Source of the DNA: DASZTU01 sp035493835
GTDB lineage: Bacteria > Pseudomonadota > Alphaproteobacteria > Rhizobiales > Devosiaceae
Length of the DNA: 46,871 nt
Reading direction: 5' to 3'
NCBI GenBank assembly: GCA_035493835.1
Contig: DATJHO010000054.1
Span: forward strand, 1 to 46,871
Shown: positions 1-8,684 of the stretch, one piece after another
Layout: every line of letters starts with the position of its first letter
Numbering within the stretch: position 1 is the stretch's first letter
Made by a program: the position numbers and the translations under genes
The notes under the pieces: model-generated
What the model saw: the letters and a program-made list of their open reading frames with translations, nothing else
Told to the model about the DNA's origin: nothing
Database searches by the model: none

Positions 1-581
1 TAGGGATAGGTGGCGAGATACTTCTCGAGCCACAGCGTGCCCTCGAGGTCGAGGTAGTTGGTCGGCTCGTCCAGCAGCAGCAGGTCGGGTTGCGCGAACA
101 GCACGCCCGCCAGCGCCACGCGCATGCGCCAGCCGCCCGAAAGCTCGTGCGTCGGCGCGTTCTGCCGGTCGGTCTCGAAGCCGAGGCCCTTGAGGATAGA
201 ACTCGCTCGCGCTTCGGCGGTGTGCGCGTCGATGTCGGCGAGGCGGGTGTAGACCTCGGAAATCCGATCCGGATCGGTAACCGTTTCCGCTTCCTTCAGC
301 AGCGCCGCGCGCTCGGTGTCGGCGGCCAGCACCACGTCGAGCACGCTTTCATTGCCGGCCGGCGCTTCCTGCGCCACCGCACCGAGGCGCGCCTTCTTGA
401 CCAGCTCGATGCTGCCGCCGTCGACGGCAAGGTGCCCCTGGATCAGGTGGAACAGCGTGGTCTTGCCGGTGCCGTTCTTGCCGACGAAGCCGGTTTTGCT
501 GCCGGCGGGCAGGGTGACGGAAGCGCCCTCGAACAGTTCGCGGCCTTGGATGCGATAGGTCAGGTTGTTGATCGTCAGCAT
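1..581 (-). CDS. ABC-F family ATPase (5' part of gene; C-terminus lies outside the window)
   Basis: Soluble ABC-F ATPase, a family that acts on ribosomes rather than in membrane transport. The visible 193 residues form the first nucleotide-binding domain: Walker A GKNGTGKTT near residue 35, signature LSGGWRMRVALA near 150 and Walker B LLLLDEPTNYLD near 170. No membrane segments are present, and the DEPTNYLD Walker B is typical of ABC-F. The start ATG at 581 begins MLTINNLTYRIQGRELF, the normal N-terminus of the family. The linker and second ABC domain would continue below position 1. It is divergent from ndk. Which ABC-F subfamily it belongs to cannot be decided from this half. Confidence 0.93.
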   Translation of the reverse strand, partial: MLTINNLTYRIQGRELFEGASVTLPAGSKTGFVGKNGTGKTTLFHLIQGHLAVDGGSIELVKKARLGAVAQEAPAGNESVLDVVLAADTERAALLKEAETVTDPDRISEVYTRLADIDAHTAEARASSILKGLGFETDRQNAPTHELSGGWRMRVALAGVLFAQPDLLLLDEPTNYLDLEGTLWLEKYLATYP

Positions 582-733
582 AAGCGGGTCACGGGGGCTG
601 GGGTTCAGCCCGTGACATAGGATTTGCTGCCGTTTTTAGCAACCGTGCCGGGCGGGAGCCTGTCTTGTCTCCTTCGCAGAGGAAGGCTACAAGGCCCAAC
701 TCTCTTTCGAGCCCTTTGCAGCAAGGACCAAAC

Positions 734-1156
734 ATGGCCATCGAACGCACCCTTTCCATCATTAAGCCCGACGCGACCAAGCGTAATCTCACCGGCAAGA
801 TCGTCGCCCTGTTCGAGGAAAACGGCCTTCGCGTCGTCGCCAGCAAGCGCATCCAGCTGTCGCGCGCCCAGGCCGAGGGCTTTTATGCTGTCCACAAGGA
901 ACGCTCGTTCTTCGGCGAACTGGTCGAGTCGATGATTTCGGGCCCGGTGGTCGTGCAGGTGCTGGAAGGCGAGGGCGCCATCCTCAAGAATCGCGAGATC
1001 ATGGGCGCCACCAACCCGGCCAATGCCGCCGAGGGCACCGTCCGCAAGCTCTACGCCATCTCCGTCGGCGAGAACTCGGTCCACGGCTCAGACGCGCCGG
1101 AAACCGCCCAGAACGAGATCAAATATTACTTCTCGGACATCGAGATCGTCGGCTGA
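734..1156 (+). CDS. ndk: Nucleoside diphosphate kinase
   Basis: Transfers the gamma-phosphate from ATP to nucleoside diphosphates through a phosphohistidine, balancing cytoplasmic NTP and dNTP pools. The 140-residue protein is full length for bacterial Ndk. It begins MAIERTLSIIKPDATKRN, carries the nucleotide-binding KPDA segment at residues 11-14 and has the active-site histidine at H117 in NSVHGSD. The ATG at 734 is chosen because it gives the canonical N-terminus; longer in-frame starts would add an unrelated leader. A strong intrinsic terminator follows about 55 bases after the stop, so it is probably monocistronic. Confidence 0.98.
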   Translation: MAIERTLSIIKPDATKRNLTGKIVALFEENGLRVVASKRIQLSRAQAEGFYAVHKERSFFGELVESMISGPVVVQVLEGEGAILKNREIMGATNPANAAEGTVRKLYAISVGENSVHGSDAPETAQNEIKYYFSDIEIVG

Positions 1157-1211
1157 GGCCAGCCGCACATCGCTCGTGTTAGCTAGGCGATCCGCGGGAC
1201 CGTAATGATTG

Positions 1212-1247
1212 ACCTCGCCTCGGGTGCTCCCCGGGGCGAGGTTTTTT
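1212..1247 (+). terminator. Intrinsic terminator of ndk
   Basis: An 8-bp stem (acctcgcc at 1212-1219 with ggcgaggt at 1234-1241), with further G/C pairing inside the loop, runs into a T tract at 1241-1247. It lies between ndk and the convergent 3' end of atzF. The T tract suits the plus strand. Confidence 0.85.
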
Positions 1248-1261
1248 CATTGTCCCAACGC

Positions 1262-3058
1262 TCAGGCCGACTGGCTCATGAAGCTGCGCCAGCCACCGAA
1301 ATGGGAAATGTCGATGGCACCGGCCAATCCCGCCAGTTCGGCGAGAAAGCCCTTGGCGCTCGTGCCGTCGGCAAGCGTGATCGTGCCGATTGAAAGCGGT
1401 GCGGGGATTGCGTTAACGAAGGCGCCAAACGCCGCCGGCGCAAGCCGCCAGACTTCCGTCTCGATGGCGACGCCCTCCCCGTCCGTGGTACGGATCAGGC
1501 CCGGCTTGGGCGGGTTTTGGCCGTTGAGAGCATAGAGGCGGTAATCGGGCGCGGTTTTTGCGACGCGATCGAAGGTAGCCCCGAGGCCCACAAGCTGGCC
1601 GTTGAGCGGCATGCCCGAAAGATGGGCGCCGACCACCACGACCGGGATGCCGTCGGCCACTGGCACTGACCGAGCCAGAGCCCGATCGGGCAACGTCCGC
1701 CCGGTCGCCCCGAGCGTGTTGCCGGAGAGAGTGTGAAGCTCGCGCGCCAGCGAGGCGGTGAAGGCATCGCGTCCGGCGGGTGCGAGGAGGGTGATGCTCG
1801 CCGGCAGGTTGTCGGCCCGCATTCCCGAGGGCACCGAGATACCACAGAGATCCAGTAGGTTAACAAAGTTCGTATAAGTGCCGAGCCGTGAGTTCTCCCG
1901 GATCGGCTCGCGCTCGAGTTCGGCGACCGTATAGTGGGTGGGCGCCGTCGGGACGCAGAGCACATCCACCGAAGCCAGAACCGGTGCAAGTTTCCGCTTA
2001 TACGCCTGAAGTGAATAAAGGCCGTTGAAGGCATCGGCGGCCGAGAGGGCCTTGGCGCCGCCATAGATTTTCCGGGTCACGGGGTGGAAGGAGGCCTCGT
2101 GGCTGTCGAAAAAATCCTTCACCGCCGCATAGCGCTCGGCAACCCAGGCACCTTCGTAAAGCAGGTCGGCGACGGCGTAGAAATCGGCGAAGGGTAGCTC
2201 GATGATCTGGTGGCCAAGCGAAGCGAGTTTTGCCAGCGCTTCGGCATAGGACGCCTCCATCAGCCCATCGCCGAAGAACCGCCGGTCAGCCGCTGCCGGA
2301 ACGCCGATCCGCAGCACCGGCGGGAGAGCAGAGAGAGACCCGGCGGCGTATTGGCGGGAATAGGCATCGGTGGAATCGTACCTGGCCGCGACCGAAAACG
2401 CCTCGTGCGCATCATCGACCGTCAGGGCGAAGATCGAGACGCAGTCGAGTGTTCGGCAGGCCGGCACCACGCCGGTGGAGGAAAGCGCGCCAAGGCTCGG
2501 CTTGAGCCCGACAATGTTGTTGAGCCCAGCCGGAATACGCCCGGAACCTGCCGTATCGGTGCCGAGCGCGAAGCTGACAATGCCCTGGGCGACTGCCACT
2601 GCCGAGCCGGAGCTTGAACCGCCCGGCACCAGCTTGGGGTCGATGGCGTTTTTGGGGATGGGGTAGGGCGAGCGAACGCCGACGAGGCCGGTCGCGAACT
2701 GATCGAGATTGGTCTTGCCCACCGGAATGGCGCCGGCGGCGCGGAGCAGGGCGACGACGCTCGCATCCTTGGTGGGTTGGTAGCTGAAGTCCGGGCAGCC
2801 TGCGGTGGTGGGCATGCCAGCCACATCGATATTATCCTTGACCGCGAAGGGCACGCCCCAGAGCGGCTTGGCAGGGTCATAGGCGCCGAGCGCCTGGGCC
2901 TCGGCGATCAAGGTCGCCTTGTCGGCGAGGTGGATGAAAATCCCGGGATCGCTAACCTCGGCGATGCGCGCGAACACGGTTTCGATGACCTCCACCGGTG
3001 AAAGCCCGGCGGCGTAGGCAGCCTTGAGGCTCGCCATGTCGAGAGGATGGGCAGTCAA
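1262..3058 (-). CDS. atzF: Allophanate hydrolase
   Basis: Amidase-signature enzyme that hydrolyses allophanate to ammonia and CO2, the last step of biuret, cyanurate and urea-carboxylation pathways. The 598-residue length fits AtzF. Catalytic Lys is in AVKDNID (about K74), cis-Ser in PGGSSSGSA (about 148-150), and the nucleophile in GTDTAGSGRIPA (about S172), whose AGSGR form is typical of allophanate hydrolases. Residues after about 450 form the extra C-terminal domain of this family. The start chosen is TTG at 3058, because AGGAG lies 8 bases upstream; the internal ATG at MASLKAAYAAG has no such site. It is the last gene of the biuret operon, 14 bases after the cupin stop. Confidence 0.93.
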   Translation of the reverse strand: MTAHPLDMASLKAAYAAGLSPVEVIETVFARIAEVSDPGIFIHLADKATLIAEAQALGAYDPAKPLWGVPFAVKDNIDVAGMPTTAGCPDFSYQPTKDASVVALLRAAGAIPVGKTNLDQFATGLVGVRSPYPIPKNAIDPKLVPGGSSSGSAVAVAQGIVSFALGTDTAGSGRIPAGLNNIVGLKPSLGALSSTGVVPACRTLDCVSIFALTVDDAHEAFSVAARYDSTDAYSRQYAAGSLSALPPVLRIGVPAAADRRFFGDGLMEASYAEALAKLASLGHQIIELPFADFYAVADLLYEGAWVAERYAAVKDFFDSHEASFHPVTRKIYGGAKALSAADAFNGLYSLQAYKRKLAPVLASVDVLCVPTAPTHYTVAELEREPIRENSRLGTYTNFVNLLDLCGISVPSGMRADNLPASITLLAPAGRDAFTASLARELHTLSGNTLGATGRTLPDRALARSVPVADGIPVVVVGAHLSGMPLNGQLVGLGATFDRVAKTAPDYRLYALNGQNPPKPGLIRTTDGEGVAIETEVWRLAPAAFGAFVNAIPAPLSIGTITLADGTSAKGFLAELAGLAGAIDISHFGGWRSFMSQSA

Positions 3059-3066
3059 GGAAAATA

Positions 3067-3071
3067 CTCCT
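3067..3071 (-). promoter_or_regulatory. Ribosome binding site deciding the TTG start of atzF
   Basis: AGGAG on the minus strand, 8 bases before TTG (3058-3056). No ATG or GTG is comparably placed, so this site fixes the start. Confidence 0.7.
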
Positions 3072-3072
3072 A

Positions 3073-3411
3073 TCAGACGAAAACCACCGGGCGGTTCCAT
3101 TGGATGAAAACAACGCAACCGCCATCGGTCCAGACCGAATGGGTGGTGCCGATATCGTTCAGGACCAGGCTGCCGGCAGGGTAATCGCCCTGCTCGTCGC
3201 TCTGCGTGCCCTCGAGCACGAGGATGGTTTCAACACCATCATGCCGGTGCGCGGGAACGCCGGCGTGGGGCTCGTATTTGAGGATGGCGGACGAGGGTTC
3301 CTCGCTCGTGCCGCGATGGAGCCAATGGACGGTGACGCCCTCGCGAAACGGCTCAAAATCGAGATCGCGCCAGCCCCCCTGAGTGAGGCCGGGATAGTAT
3401 CGCTCAAGCAT
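3073..3411 (-). CDS. Cupin-domain protein (ChrR-type cupin)
   Basis: Small 112-residue single-cupin protein. The metal-binding pattern is visible as AHRHDGVETILVLEG (H55, H57, E61) with a later histidine at H91 in GTTHSVW, similar to the cupin domain of ChrR anti-sigma proteins. There is no zinc-binding N-terminal anti-sigma part, so it is probably a small metal-dependent enzyme or a binding protein. Its ATG overlaps the end of the upstream hydrolase by 8 bases and atzF follows after 14 bases, so it is co-translated within the biuret operon. A role in the pathway, such as handling an unstable carboxylated intermediate, is inference only. Confidence 0.85.
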   Translation of the reverse strand: MLERYYPGLTQGGWRDLDFEPFREGVTVHWLHRGTSEEPSSAILKYEPHAGVPAHRHDGVETILVLEGTQSDEQGDYPAGSLVLNDIGTTHSVWTDGGCVVFIQWNRPVVFV

Positions 3412-4072
3412 GTGTAAGTCCTTGTAAAACTTGATCGGTCGTGGCCGTCCAGCCGACGATGGCGCCCTGGGCGCGGATCATGGCGATGGCCGCGGCCTTG
3501 AACTCGGGAAAGTAGCTTTCGGTCGCGTCTTCCGCGAGGAGGCAGGTAAAGCCGCGATCATTGGCCTCGCGCATAGTGGTCTGCACGCAGACCTCGGTGG
3601 TGACGCCAGCGAACACAAGATGGGTGATGCCTTTTTCGGCAAGGATGGCGCCGAGCTCTGTGGCGTAGAAGGCCCCCTTGCCGGGCTTTTCGATCACTAT
3701 CTCCCCCCTCGCGGGGGTGCATTCGGCGATGATGGCGGTCCCCGGCTCGCCCGCGATCAGAATACGGCCCATGGGGCCCTGATCGCCGATGCGCAGGGTG
3801 GGATTGCCACGGTCGCGCTTGGCCGGAGGGCAATCGGACAGGTCCGGCCGATGGCACTCCATGGTGTGGACGACCGTCAATCCCGCGGCGCGAAAACCCT
3901 CGATGAGCTTTTGCACGGTGGGAACGATTGCCCGGATGGCGCTCACGTCATTGCCGAGCGACTCGCCAAACCCGCCGGGCTCGGCAAAGTCGCGCTGCAT
4001 GTCGATGACAATGAGCGCCATGCGCCGCTTGTCGAAGCTGAACGGGAAAGGTTTTGCCGCGATTTCCGCCAT
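3404..4072 (-). CDS. Cysteine hydrolase, isochorismatase-like; BiuH paralogue
   Basis: Cysteine amidohydrolase of 222 residues. The catalytic triad is visible as D24 (VIDMQRDF), K129 (IEKPGKGAF) and C162 (GVTTEVCVQTTMREA). It resembles BiuH, encoded two genes upstream, over its whole length, sharing HRPDL, GRIL, GEPG, KPGKG and TTMREANDRG, but the surrounding residues differ. Related hydrolases act on triuret, biuret or other ureides; given BiuH and AtzF in the same operon, a triuret-type or other ureide substrate is an inference. Its ATG overlaps the ABC ATPase stop as TGATG, which implies translational coupling. Confidence 0.85.
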   Translation of the reverse strand: MAEIAAKPFPFSFDKRRMALIVIDMQRDFAEPGGFGESLGNDVSAIRAIVPTVQKLIEGFRAAGLTVVHTMECHRPDLSDCPPAKRDRGNPTLRIGDQGPMGRILIAGEPGTAIIAECTPARGEIVIEKPGKGAFYATELGAILAEKGITHLVFAGVTTEVCVQTTMREANDRGFTCLLAEDATESYFPEFKAAAIAMIRAQGAIVGWTATTDQVLQGLTHA

Positions 4073-5619
4073 CAGTGGTGTCCCGCCATGTGGGCGCCGA
4101 TCACGGCGATATCGGCGCTGGCGATCGGCGTTTCGTAGACCAATTCGCCGCCGGACATCACCAGGATGCGATCCGACAGCTCCAACAGTTCATCGAGATC
4201 TTCGCTGAGCAGCAGCACGGCGGCGCCGGCGTTGCGCGCCTTCATGATGCGGGCGCGGATTTCGGCAACGGCCGAAAAATCCAGCCCGAAGCAGGGGTTC
4301 GATACGATCAGCAGGTCGACCTGGCCGGTGAGTTCGCGGGCGAGCACCGCACGTTGCACATTGCCACCGGACAAAGCGGAGATGGGGCTCGAAAGCGATG
4401 CCGTCTTCACCTTGAAGGCGGAGACCAGATCGGCCGCATAACCCTTCATCCGGCGGCCGCTGATCCAGCGGGCCCCCCGGCCGTCGCGCTTGATGTCGAA
4501 AGTGCGGAAGGCCAGGTTCTCCGCCACGGTCATCTTCGGCGCACACGCGTTCTGCAGTGGTTCCTCGGGGATAAAGCGCACATTGTGCTGCCGGGCCATG
4601 CGGCGGCTCGAATCGTAAGCTTGGCCCTCGACACTGATCTGCCCTGCCGTCTTGGGGCGCTGGCCCGCGAGGACTTCCAAAAATTCCTTCTGGCCATTAC
4701 CCGAAATGCCGGCGATGCCGACGATCTCACCGGCGCGAACGTTGAGGTCCTTCACCTCGATCGTCTTGAGGCCAGACCGGTCCGGCGCCGATAGGCCGCG
4801 CACCGAAAGAATCGGCCGTGAGTCGACGGGCACCGGCGCCCGGTTGTCGAGGGTGGCGAGCGGCGCCTCGCCGATCATCATCCCGGCCATGTCCTTGGGC
4901 GTAAGTTCGGTGGTCAGGCCGTTGCCGACGCGCTTGCCCTTGCGCAGCACCGTGACCTCATCGGCGAATGCCATCACCTCGTGGAACTTGTGCGAGATCA
5001 TCAAAACGCTGATGTCGCCCATGCGCGTCATGCCGCGGACCAGCCCCAATACTTCCTGGGCTTCGCCGGGCGTCAGCACCGAGGTCGGCTCGTCGAGAAC
5101 GAGGAAGCGGCGGCCGAGGTAAAGCTGCTTCAGGATTTCGAGCTTTTGCTTTTGGCCGGCCGCCAATTGTCCCGTTGGCACGTCGAGCGGCACCTGGAAG
5201 GGCATGTTGGCCATGAAGGCGGCGAGCTCCCGACTCTCCTTGCTCCAATCGATGAAGCCCGGCACCTGCCGCCGCGAAATGACGAGGTTTTCTGCTCCTG
5301 TGAGCGAGGGGACAAGGGTAAAATGCTGGTAGACCATGCCGAGGCTCAACGCCGCAGCGTCCTTCGGCGACGCGATCTCCATCTCTCGGCCGCCCACTTG
5401 AATGGCGCCGCTGGTCGGCCGGTAAAAGCCCAGCATGCACTTGACCAGCGTCGACTTGCCGGCGCCGTTTTCGCCGAGCAGGGCGTGAAAGCTTCCCGGC
5501 TTGATCTTGATCGAGACGTCATCGAGCGCGGTGAACGAGCCGAACCGCATGGTCATGCCCGTCGCCTCGACCTCGACCGCCTTGTTCGGAGCCGGGAAGT
5601 CGCCGATCGCCCGGTTCAT
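4072..5619 (-). CDS. ABC transporter ATP-binding protein, BMP/nucleoside-type (two ABC domains)
   Basis: 515-residue tandem ATPase of the importer type that works with BMP-family binding proteins. Domain 1 has Walker A GENGAGKST (residues 49-57), a modified signature LAAGQKQKLEI and Walker B FLVLDEPTSVL. Domain 2 has the usual degenerate P-loop GISGNGQKE and signature LSGGNVQRAVLAREL, but its Walker B reads LLIVSNPCFGLD, without the catalytic glutamate. ATG 5619 is chosen because it overlaps the biuH stop as ATGA; upstream residues would come from the other frame of biuH. It energises uptake through the two permeases encoded upstream. Confidence 0.93.
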   Translation of the reverse strand: MNRAIGDFPAPNKAVEVEATGMTMRFGSFTALDDVSIKIKPGSFHALLGENGAGKSTLVKCMLGFYRPTSGAIQVGGREMEIASPKDAAALSLGMVYQHFTLVPSLTGAENLVISRRQVPGFIDWSKESRELAAFMANMPFQVPLDVPTGQLAAGQKQKLEILKQLYLGRRFLVLDEPTSVLTPGEAQEVLGLVRGMTRMGDISVLMISHKFHEVMAFADEVTVLRKGKRVGNGLTTELTPKDMAGMMIGEAPLATLDNRAPVPVDSRPILSVRGLSAPDRSGLKTIEVKDLNVRAGEIVGIAGISGNGQKEFLEVLAGQRPKTAGQISVEGQAYDSSRRMARQHNVRFIPEEPLQNACAPKMTVAENLAFRTFDIKRDGRGARWISGRRMKGYAADLVSAFKVKTASLSSPISALSGGNVQRAVLARELTGQVDLLIVSNPCFGLDFSAVAEIRARIMKARNAGAAVLLLSEDLDELLELSDRILVMSGGELVYETPIASADIAVIGAHMAGHH

Positions 5620-6299
5620 GGCAGGCCCTTCACGAAAGCTGCGGAATTGGAGACCGAGCCGAAGACGCCGCCCTGCATCTTCACCATCTTGATCGCCGCA
5701 AGGTGGTTGCCCAGGTCGGTCGCTCCGCAGCAATCCTCCAGCAGCAGGCACTCATAGCCGCGGTCGTTCGCTTCGCGCATCGTGGTCGAGACGCACACAT
5801 CGGTGGTGATGCCGGTCAAAACGATGTTCTCGATGCCGCGCTGCTTGAGGATCAGCTCGAGATCGGTGGCGCAAAAGCTGCCCTTGCCGGGCTTGTCGAT
5901 GATCGGTTCGCCCTCGCGAGGGGCAAGTTCCTCGATAATGTTCCAGCCGGGCTCCCCTCGCACCAGGATGCGGCCGCATGGCCCGGCATCGCCAATCCCG
6001 GCATTGATGCGCTGCGAGCGCCAGCGCTTGTTGGCGGGCAGGTCGGCGAGGTCCGGCCGGTGGCCCTCGCGGGTGTGGATGATGTGATAGCCGCGCGAGC
6101 GCATGGACTCGAGCACGGATTTGATCGGCTCGATCGGCGCCCGCACCAGTGATAAATCATAGCCCATTGCATCGACATAGCCGCCCGGCCCGCAAAAATC
6201 AGTCTGCATGTCGATGATGATGAGGGCGGTATTTTCCGGCCGCAGGTCGCCATTGTAGGGCCAGGGATAGGGATCGGCAGCGATGAACTTGGAATCCAT
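5616..6299 (-). CDS. biuH: Biuret amidohydrolase
   Basis: Cysteine hydrolase that converts biuret to allophanate and ammonia, feeding AtzF. The 227-residue protein has the triad D30 (LIIIDMQTDF), K136 (IIDKPGKGSF) and C169 (ITTDVCVSTTMREA). It matches from memory the characterised Rhizobium leguminosarum BiuH almost throughout, including the N-terminal DPYPWPYNG and the C-terminal KMVKMQGGVFGSVSNSA; its triad positions equal the reported D36/K142/C175 after a 6-residue N-terminal offset. It lies between permease and ATPase genes of the importer, so catabolism and uptake are expressed together. Confidence 0.92.
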   Translation of the reverse strand: MDSKFIAADPYPWPYNGDLRPENTALIIIDMQTDFCGPGGYVDAMGYDLSLVRAPIEPIKSVLESMRSRGYHIIHTREGHRPDLADLPANKRWRSQRINAGIGDAGPCGRILVRGEPGWNIIEELAPREGEPIIDKPGKGSFCATDLELILKQRGIENIVLTGITTDVCVSTTMREANDRGYECLLLEDCCGATDLGNHLAAIKMVKMQGGVFGSVSNSAAFVKGLP

Positions 6300-6308
6300 G
6301 GCGGGGTC

Positions 6309-7238
6309 CTATTTGGTGATCGACAGTTCGCCCGGTGCGCCGGTCAGCGAACGGGTGCGCGAAGAGGTTGCGATCATGATGATGAGCGTCAGCACGTAGG
6401 GCGCTGCGTAGAAGAGGTAGTAGCCTTGGGTCACGCCGACCGATTGCAGGGCAGGGCCAAGGGCGCCTGCGCCGCCGAACAGCAGTGCGGCGAGGAAGCA
6501 CCCCAGCGGATTCCAGCGGGCAAAGATCACGAGCGCCACCGCCATCAGGCCTTGGCCGGAAGAGATCTGCTCGGTCCAGGCGCCGGGATAATAGAGCGAG
6601 AGATAAGCGCCCCCGATTGCCGCCAGCGCGCCGCCGACGGCGGTCGCCAGCAGGCGAACCGTGTTGGGATTGAGCCCCATGGCGCGGGCCGCGTCCGAGG
6701 AGTCGCCGACCACGCGGACGATCAGCCCGACCTTGGTGTTCTTGAACGCCCAGTGCAGCGCGAAAGCGATGACGATGCCGATGAGGAACAGGGCATTTAC
6801 GTCGAGGGCGGCCCTCACCTGCGGGAGGCTCGACCACCAGCCAAGAGGAATTGCGGGCAGGTGCGGCGCGACTGGCTGGATGAACGGCTTGCCGAAGAAG
6901 AAGGCGAGGCCCGTGCCGAATTGCATCAGCGCAATGCCAATGGCGATGTCATTGACCTTGGGGAACTTGCAGATCCAGCCATGGAAGAGGCCGAAACAGC
7001 TGCCCGCGACCGCCGCCGCGCCTACGCCGAGCCACGGCGAGCCGGTGATCACGGCGATGGCGTAGCCAATCATGGCACCGAACACCAGGGTGCCTTCCAG
7101 CCCGAGGTTGATGCGGCCGGAGCGCTCGGTGATGGTTTCGCCCAGCGACACGAATATGAACGGCGTCGAGACGCGGATGGCGCCGCCGAGGATGGCGAGC
7201 GGCACGCCCCAGAGGCCGATGGCGGTTGGATCGCTCAT
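6309..7238 (-). CDS. ABC transporter permease, BMP/nucleoside-type (subunit 2)
   Basis: 309-residue inner-membrane permease of the BMP-type importer family. It has many hydrophobic helices and the typical N-terminal block TPFIFVSLGETITERSG followed by INLGLEGTLVFGAMIG. The later NTVRLLATAVGGALAAIGG region is the usual cytoplasmic coupling and helix area. ATG 7238 overlaps the stop of the preceding permease as ATGA. It pairs with that permease to form the heterodimeric channel. Confidence 0.92.
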   Translation of the reverse strand: MSDPTAIGLWGVPLAILGGAIRVSTPFIFVSLGETITERSGRINLGLEGTLVFGAMIGYAIAVITGSPWLGVGAAAVAGSCFGLFHGWICKFPKVNDIAIGIALMQFGTGLAFFFGKPFIQPVAPHLPAIPLGWWSSLPQVRAALDVNALFLIGIVIAFALHWAFKNTKVGLIVRVVGDSSDAARAMGLNPNTVRLLATAVGGALAAIGGAYLSLYYPGAWTEQISSGQGLMAVALVIFARWNPLGCFLAALLFGGAGALGPALQSVGVTQGYYLFYAAPYVLTLIIMIATSSRTRSLTGAPGELSITK

Positions 7239-8365
7239 GTCCGGTTCCTCTCCCAGAGATCGGGGTTGAAGAGTTTGAAGCGGCCATAGAGCGTGTCCGA
7301 AAAGAGGATCACGATGAACAGCAGGCCCTCCAGCACCAGCACGGCAGCGTCCGGCAGGTCCATCCGGCGCTGCAGCAGGCCGCCCGAGGCGTCTATGCCG
7401 CCGAGGAGGATTGCGACCGGGATGATCGCCAGCGGATTGTGGCGCGCGAGGAAGGCAACGAGAATGCCGGTATAGCCATAGCCGGCCGCGAGGGAGGCGT
7501 TGGCATTGCCCTGCACGGCCGCGACCTCGATCATCCCGGCCAAGCCGGCAAAGCCGCCGGCAAGGGCGGTGAAGCCGACGATCAGCCGTCCGACTGCGAG
7601 CCCCTGGATCTGGGCGGCGCGGACGTTTCCGCCCGAGATGCGGGCAGCAAAGCCCCAGGTGGTCTTTTCGATCAGGAACCAGCAGGCGATGCAGGCGATA
7701 ATGCCGACCACGAGCCCCCAGTGCACGTCCATGCCTGGGATGTTGGGGATCATGTAGGCGTCGCCAATGGAATAGGTGGAAGGCTTGTTGAGGCTCGCAG
7801 GATCGCGCAGCGGGCCCTCGACCAGCTGGTTCATCAGCGCGATGCCGATATAGGCCATCAGCAGCGAAGAGATGGTCTCGTTGACGCCGCGATAGTGCCG
7901 GAGCGCGCCGATGATGCCGATCCAGATGGCGCCGGTCAGGGCGCCGGCCACGGCCATGGCCCCGATCACTACCGGATAGGGCTGGCCCAGCAGGGGCACG
8001 CCCGCCGCCGCCGCCGCGACCCCGCCCAGCACCAGCGCGCCCTCGCCACCGATCACCACAAGACCGAGCCGCGCGGGCAGCGCCACGCAAAGCGCGGTCA
8101 GCAATAGCGGGGAGGCCCGGGTCAGCGAGTTGTCGATCGAAAAGGAGCTGCCGAAGCCGCCCCTGTACATCAGCGAGAGGAAGTCGAGCGGCGATTTGCC
8201 GAGGCAGAGGAGAAAGACCGAGTAGATCCCCAGCCCGACGATGACCGCGCCGACCGGAATGACGATTGCCTCCGATTTTCGCGCGACCTGTTCAACGAAA
8301 GCGCCATAGCCAGCTCTTGCTGGCGCGCTCGCTGCTGCGATGACATCGGGCGTGGTGTCTGCCAT
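7235..8365 (-). CDS. ABC transporter permease, BMP/nucleoside-type (subunit 1)
   Basis: 376-residue inner-membrane permease. A 35-40-residue cytoplasmic N-terminus precedes the first helix (IVIPVGAVIVGLGIYSVFLL). The family block LPARLGLVVIGGEGALVLGG and the NETISSLLMAYI segment typical of BMP-linked permeases are present, as is GYGYTGILVAFLARHNP near the C-terminal third. It follows the binding-protein gene after a 319-base gap holding palindromic repeats, so its level relative to the binding protein may be set by RNA processing. It overlaps the next permease by 4 bases. Confidence 0.92.
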   Translation of the reverse strand: MADTTPDVIAAASAPARAGYGAFVEQVARKSEAIVIPVGAVIVGLGIYSVFLLCLGKSPLDFLSLMYRGGFGSSFSIDNSLTRASPLLLTALCVALPARLGLVVIGGEGALVLGGVAAAAAGVPLLGQPYPVVIGAMAVAGALTGAIWIGIIGALRHYRGVNETISSLLMAYIGIALMNQLVEGPLRDPASLNKPSTYSIGDAYMIPNIPGMDVHWGLVVGIIACIACWFLIEKTTWGFAARISGGNVRAAQIQGLAVGRLIVGFTALAGGFAGLAGMIEVAAVQGNANASLAAGYGYTGILVAFLARHNPLAIIPVAILLGGIDASGGLLQRRMDLPDAAVLVLEGLLFIVILFSDTLYGRFKLFNPDLWERNRT

Positions 8366-8455
8366 GCCGCTTACTCCATTTCGTAGTTCATGCCGCGGAC
8401 CGGTCTCGTCCTGACCTCCCGTAGGACGAGCGCCCCATCCTGAAGGCTCTCAAGC

Positions 8456-8674
8456 AACCTCATCCTGAGCTTGTCGAAGGACGAGGTTGCTCCCGTAGTG
8501 TTGGCACCCATGGCTCGACAAGCTCACCATAAGGTGGATTGTGTGGCTCGCCATGAGCCGGGTCGTTGGGCTCACTTGAGCCGGATTGCGGGGCTCGGAA
8601 CGAGGTAGGCACCGGAGGGCGCCGCAGTCATCCCCGTTTGCGGCCTCTTGGTGAGCCTGTCGAACCATGAGGCC
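8456..8674. repeat. Three REP-like palindromic repeats between binding-protein and permease genes
   Basis: The 319-base gap 8366-8684 has no gene but three related palindromes. 8456-8488 has aacctcatcct pairing with aggacgaggtt (one mismatch) around the core gagcttgtcga. 8510-8530 carries the same core inverted (tcgacaagctc). 8642-8674 has ggcctc and gaggcc flanking gagcctgtcga. They sit inside the operon just after the binding-protein gene, where stable stem-loops often protect an upstream message. The core resembles a common alphaproteobacterial intergenic repeat. Confidence 0.75.
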
Positions 8675-8684
8675 GCTGTAGCGC

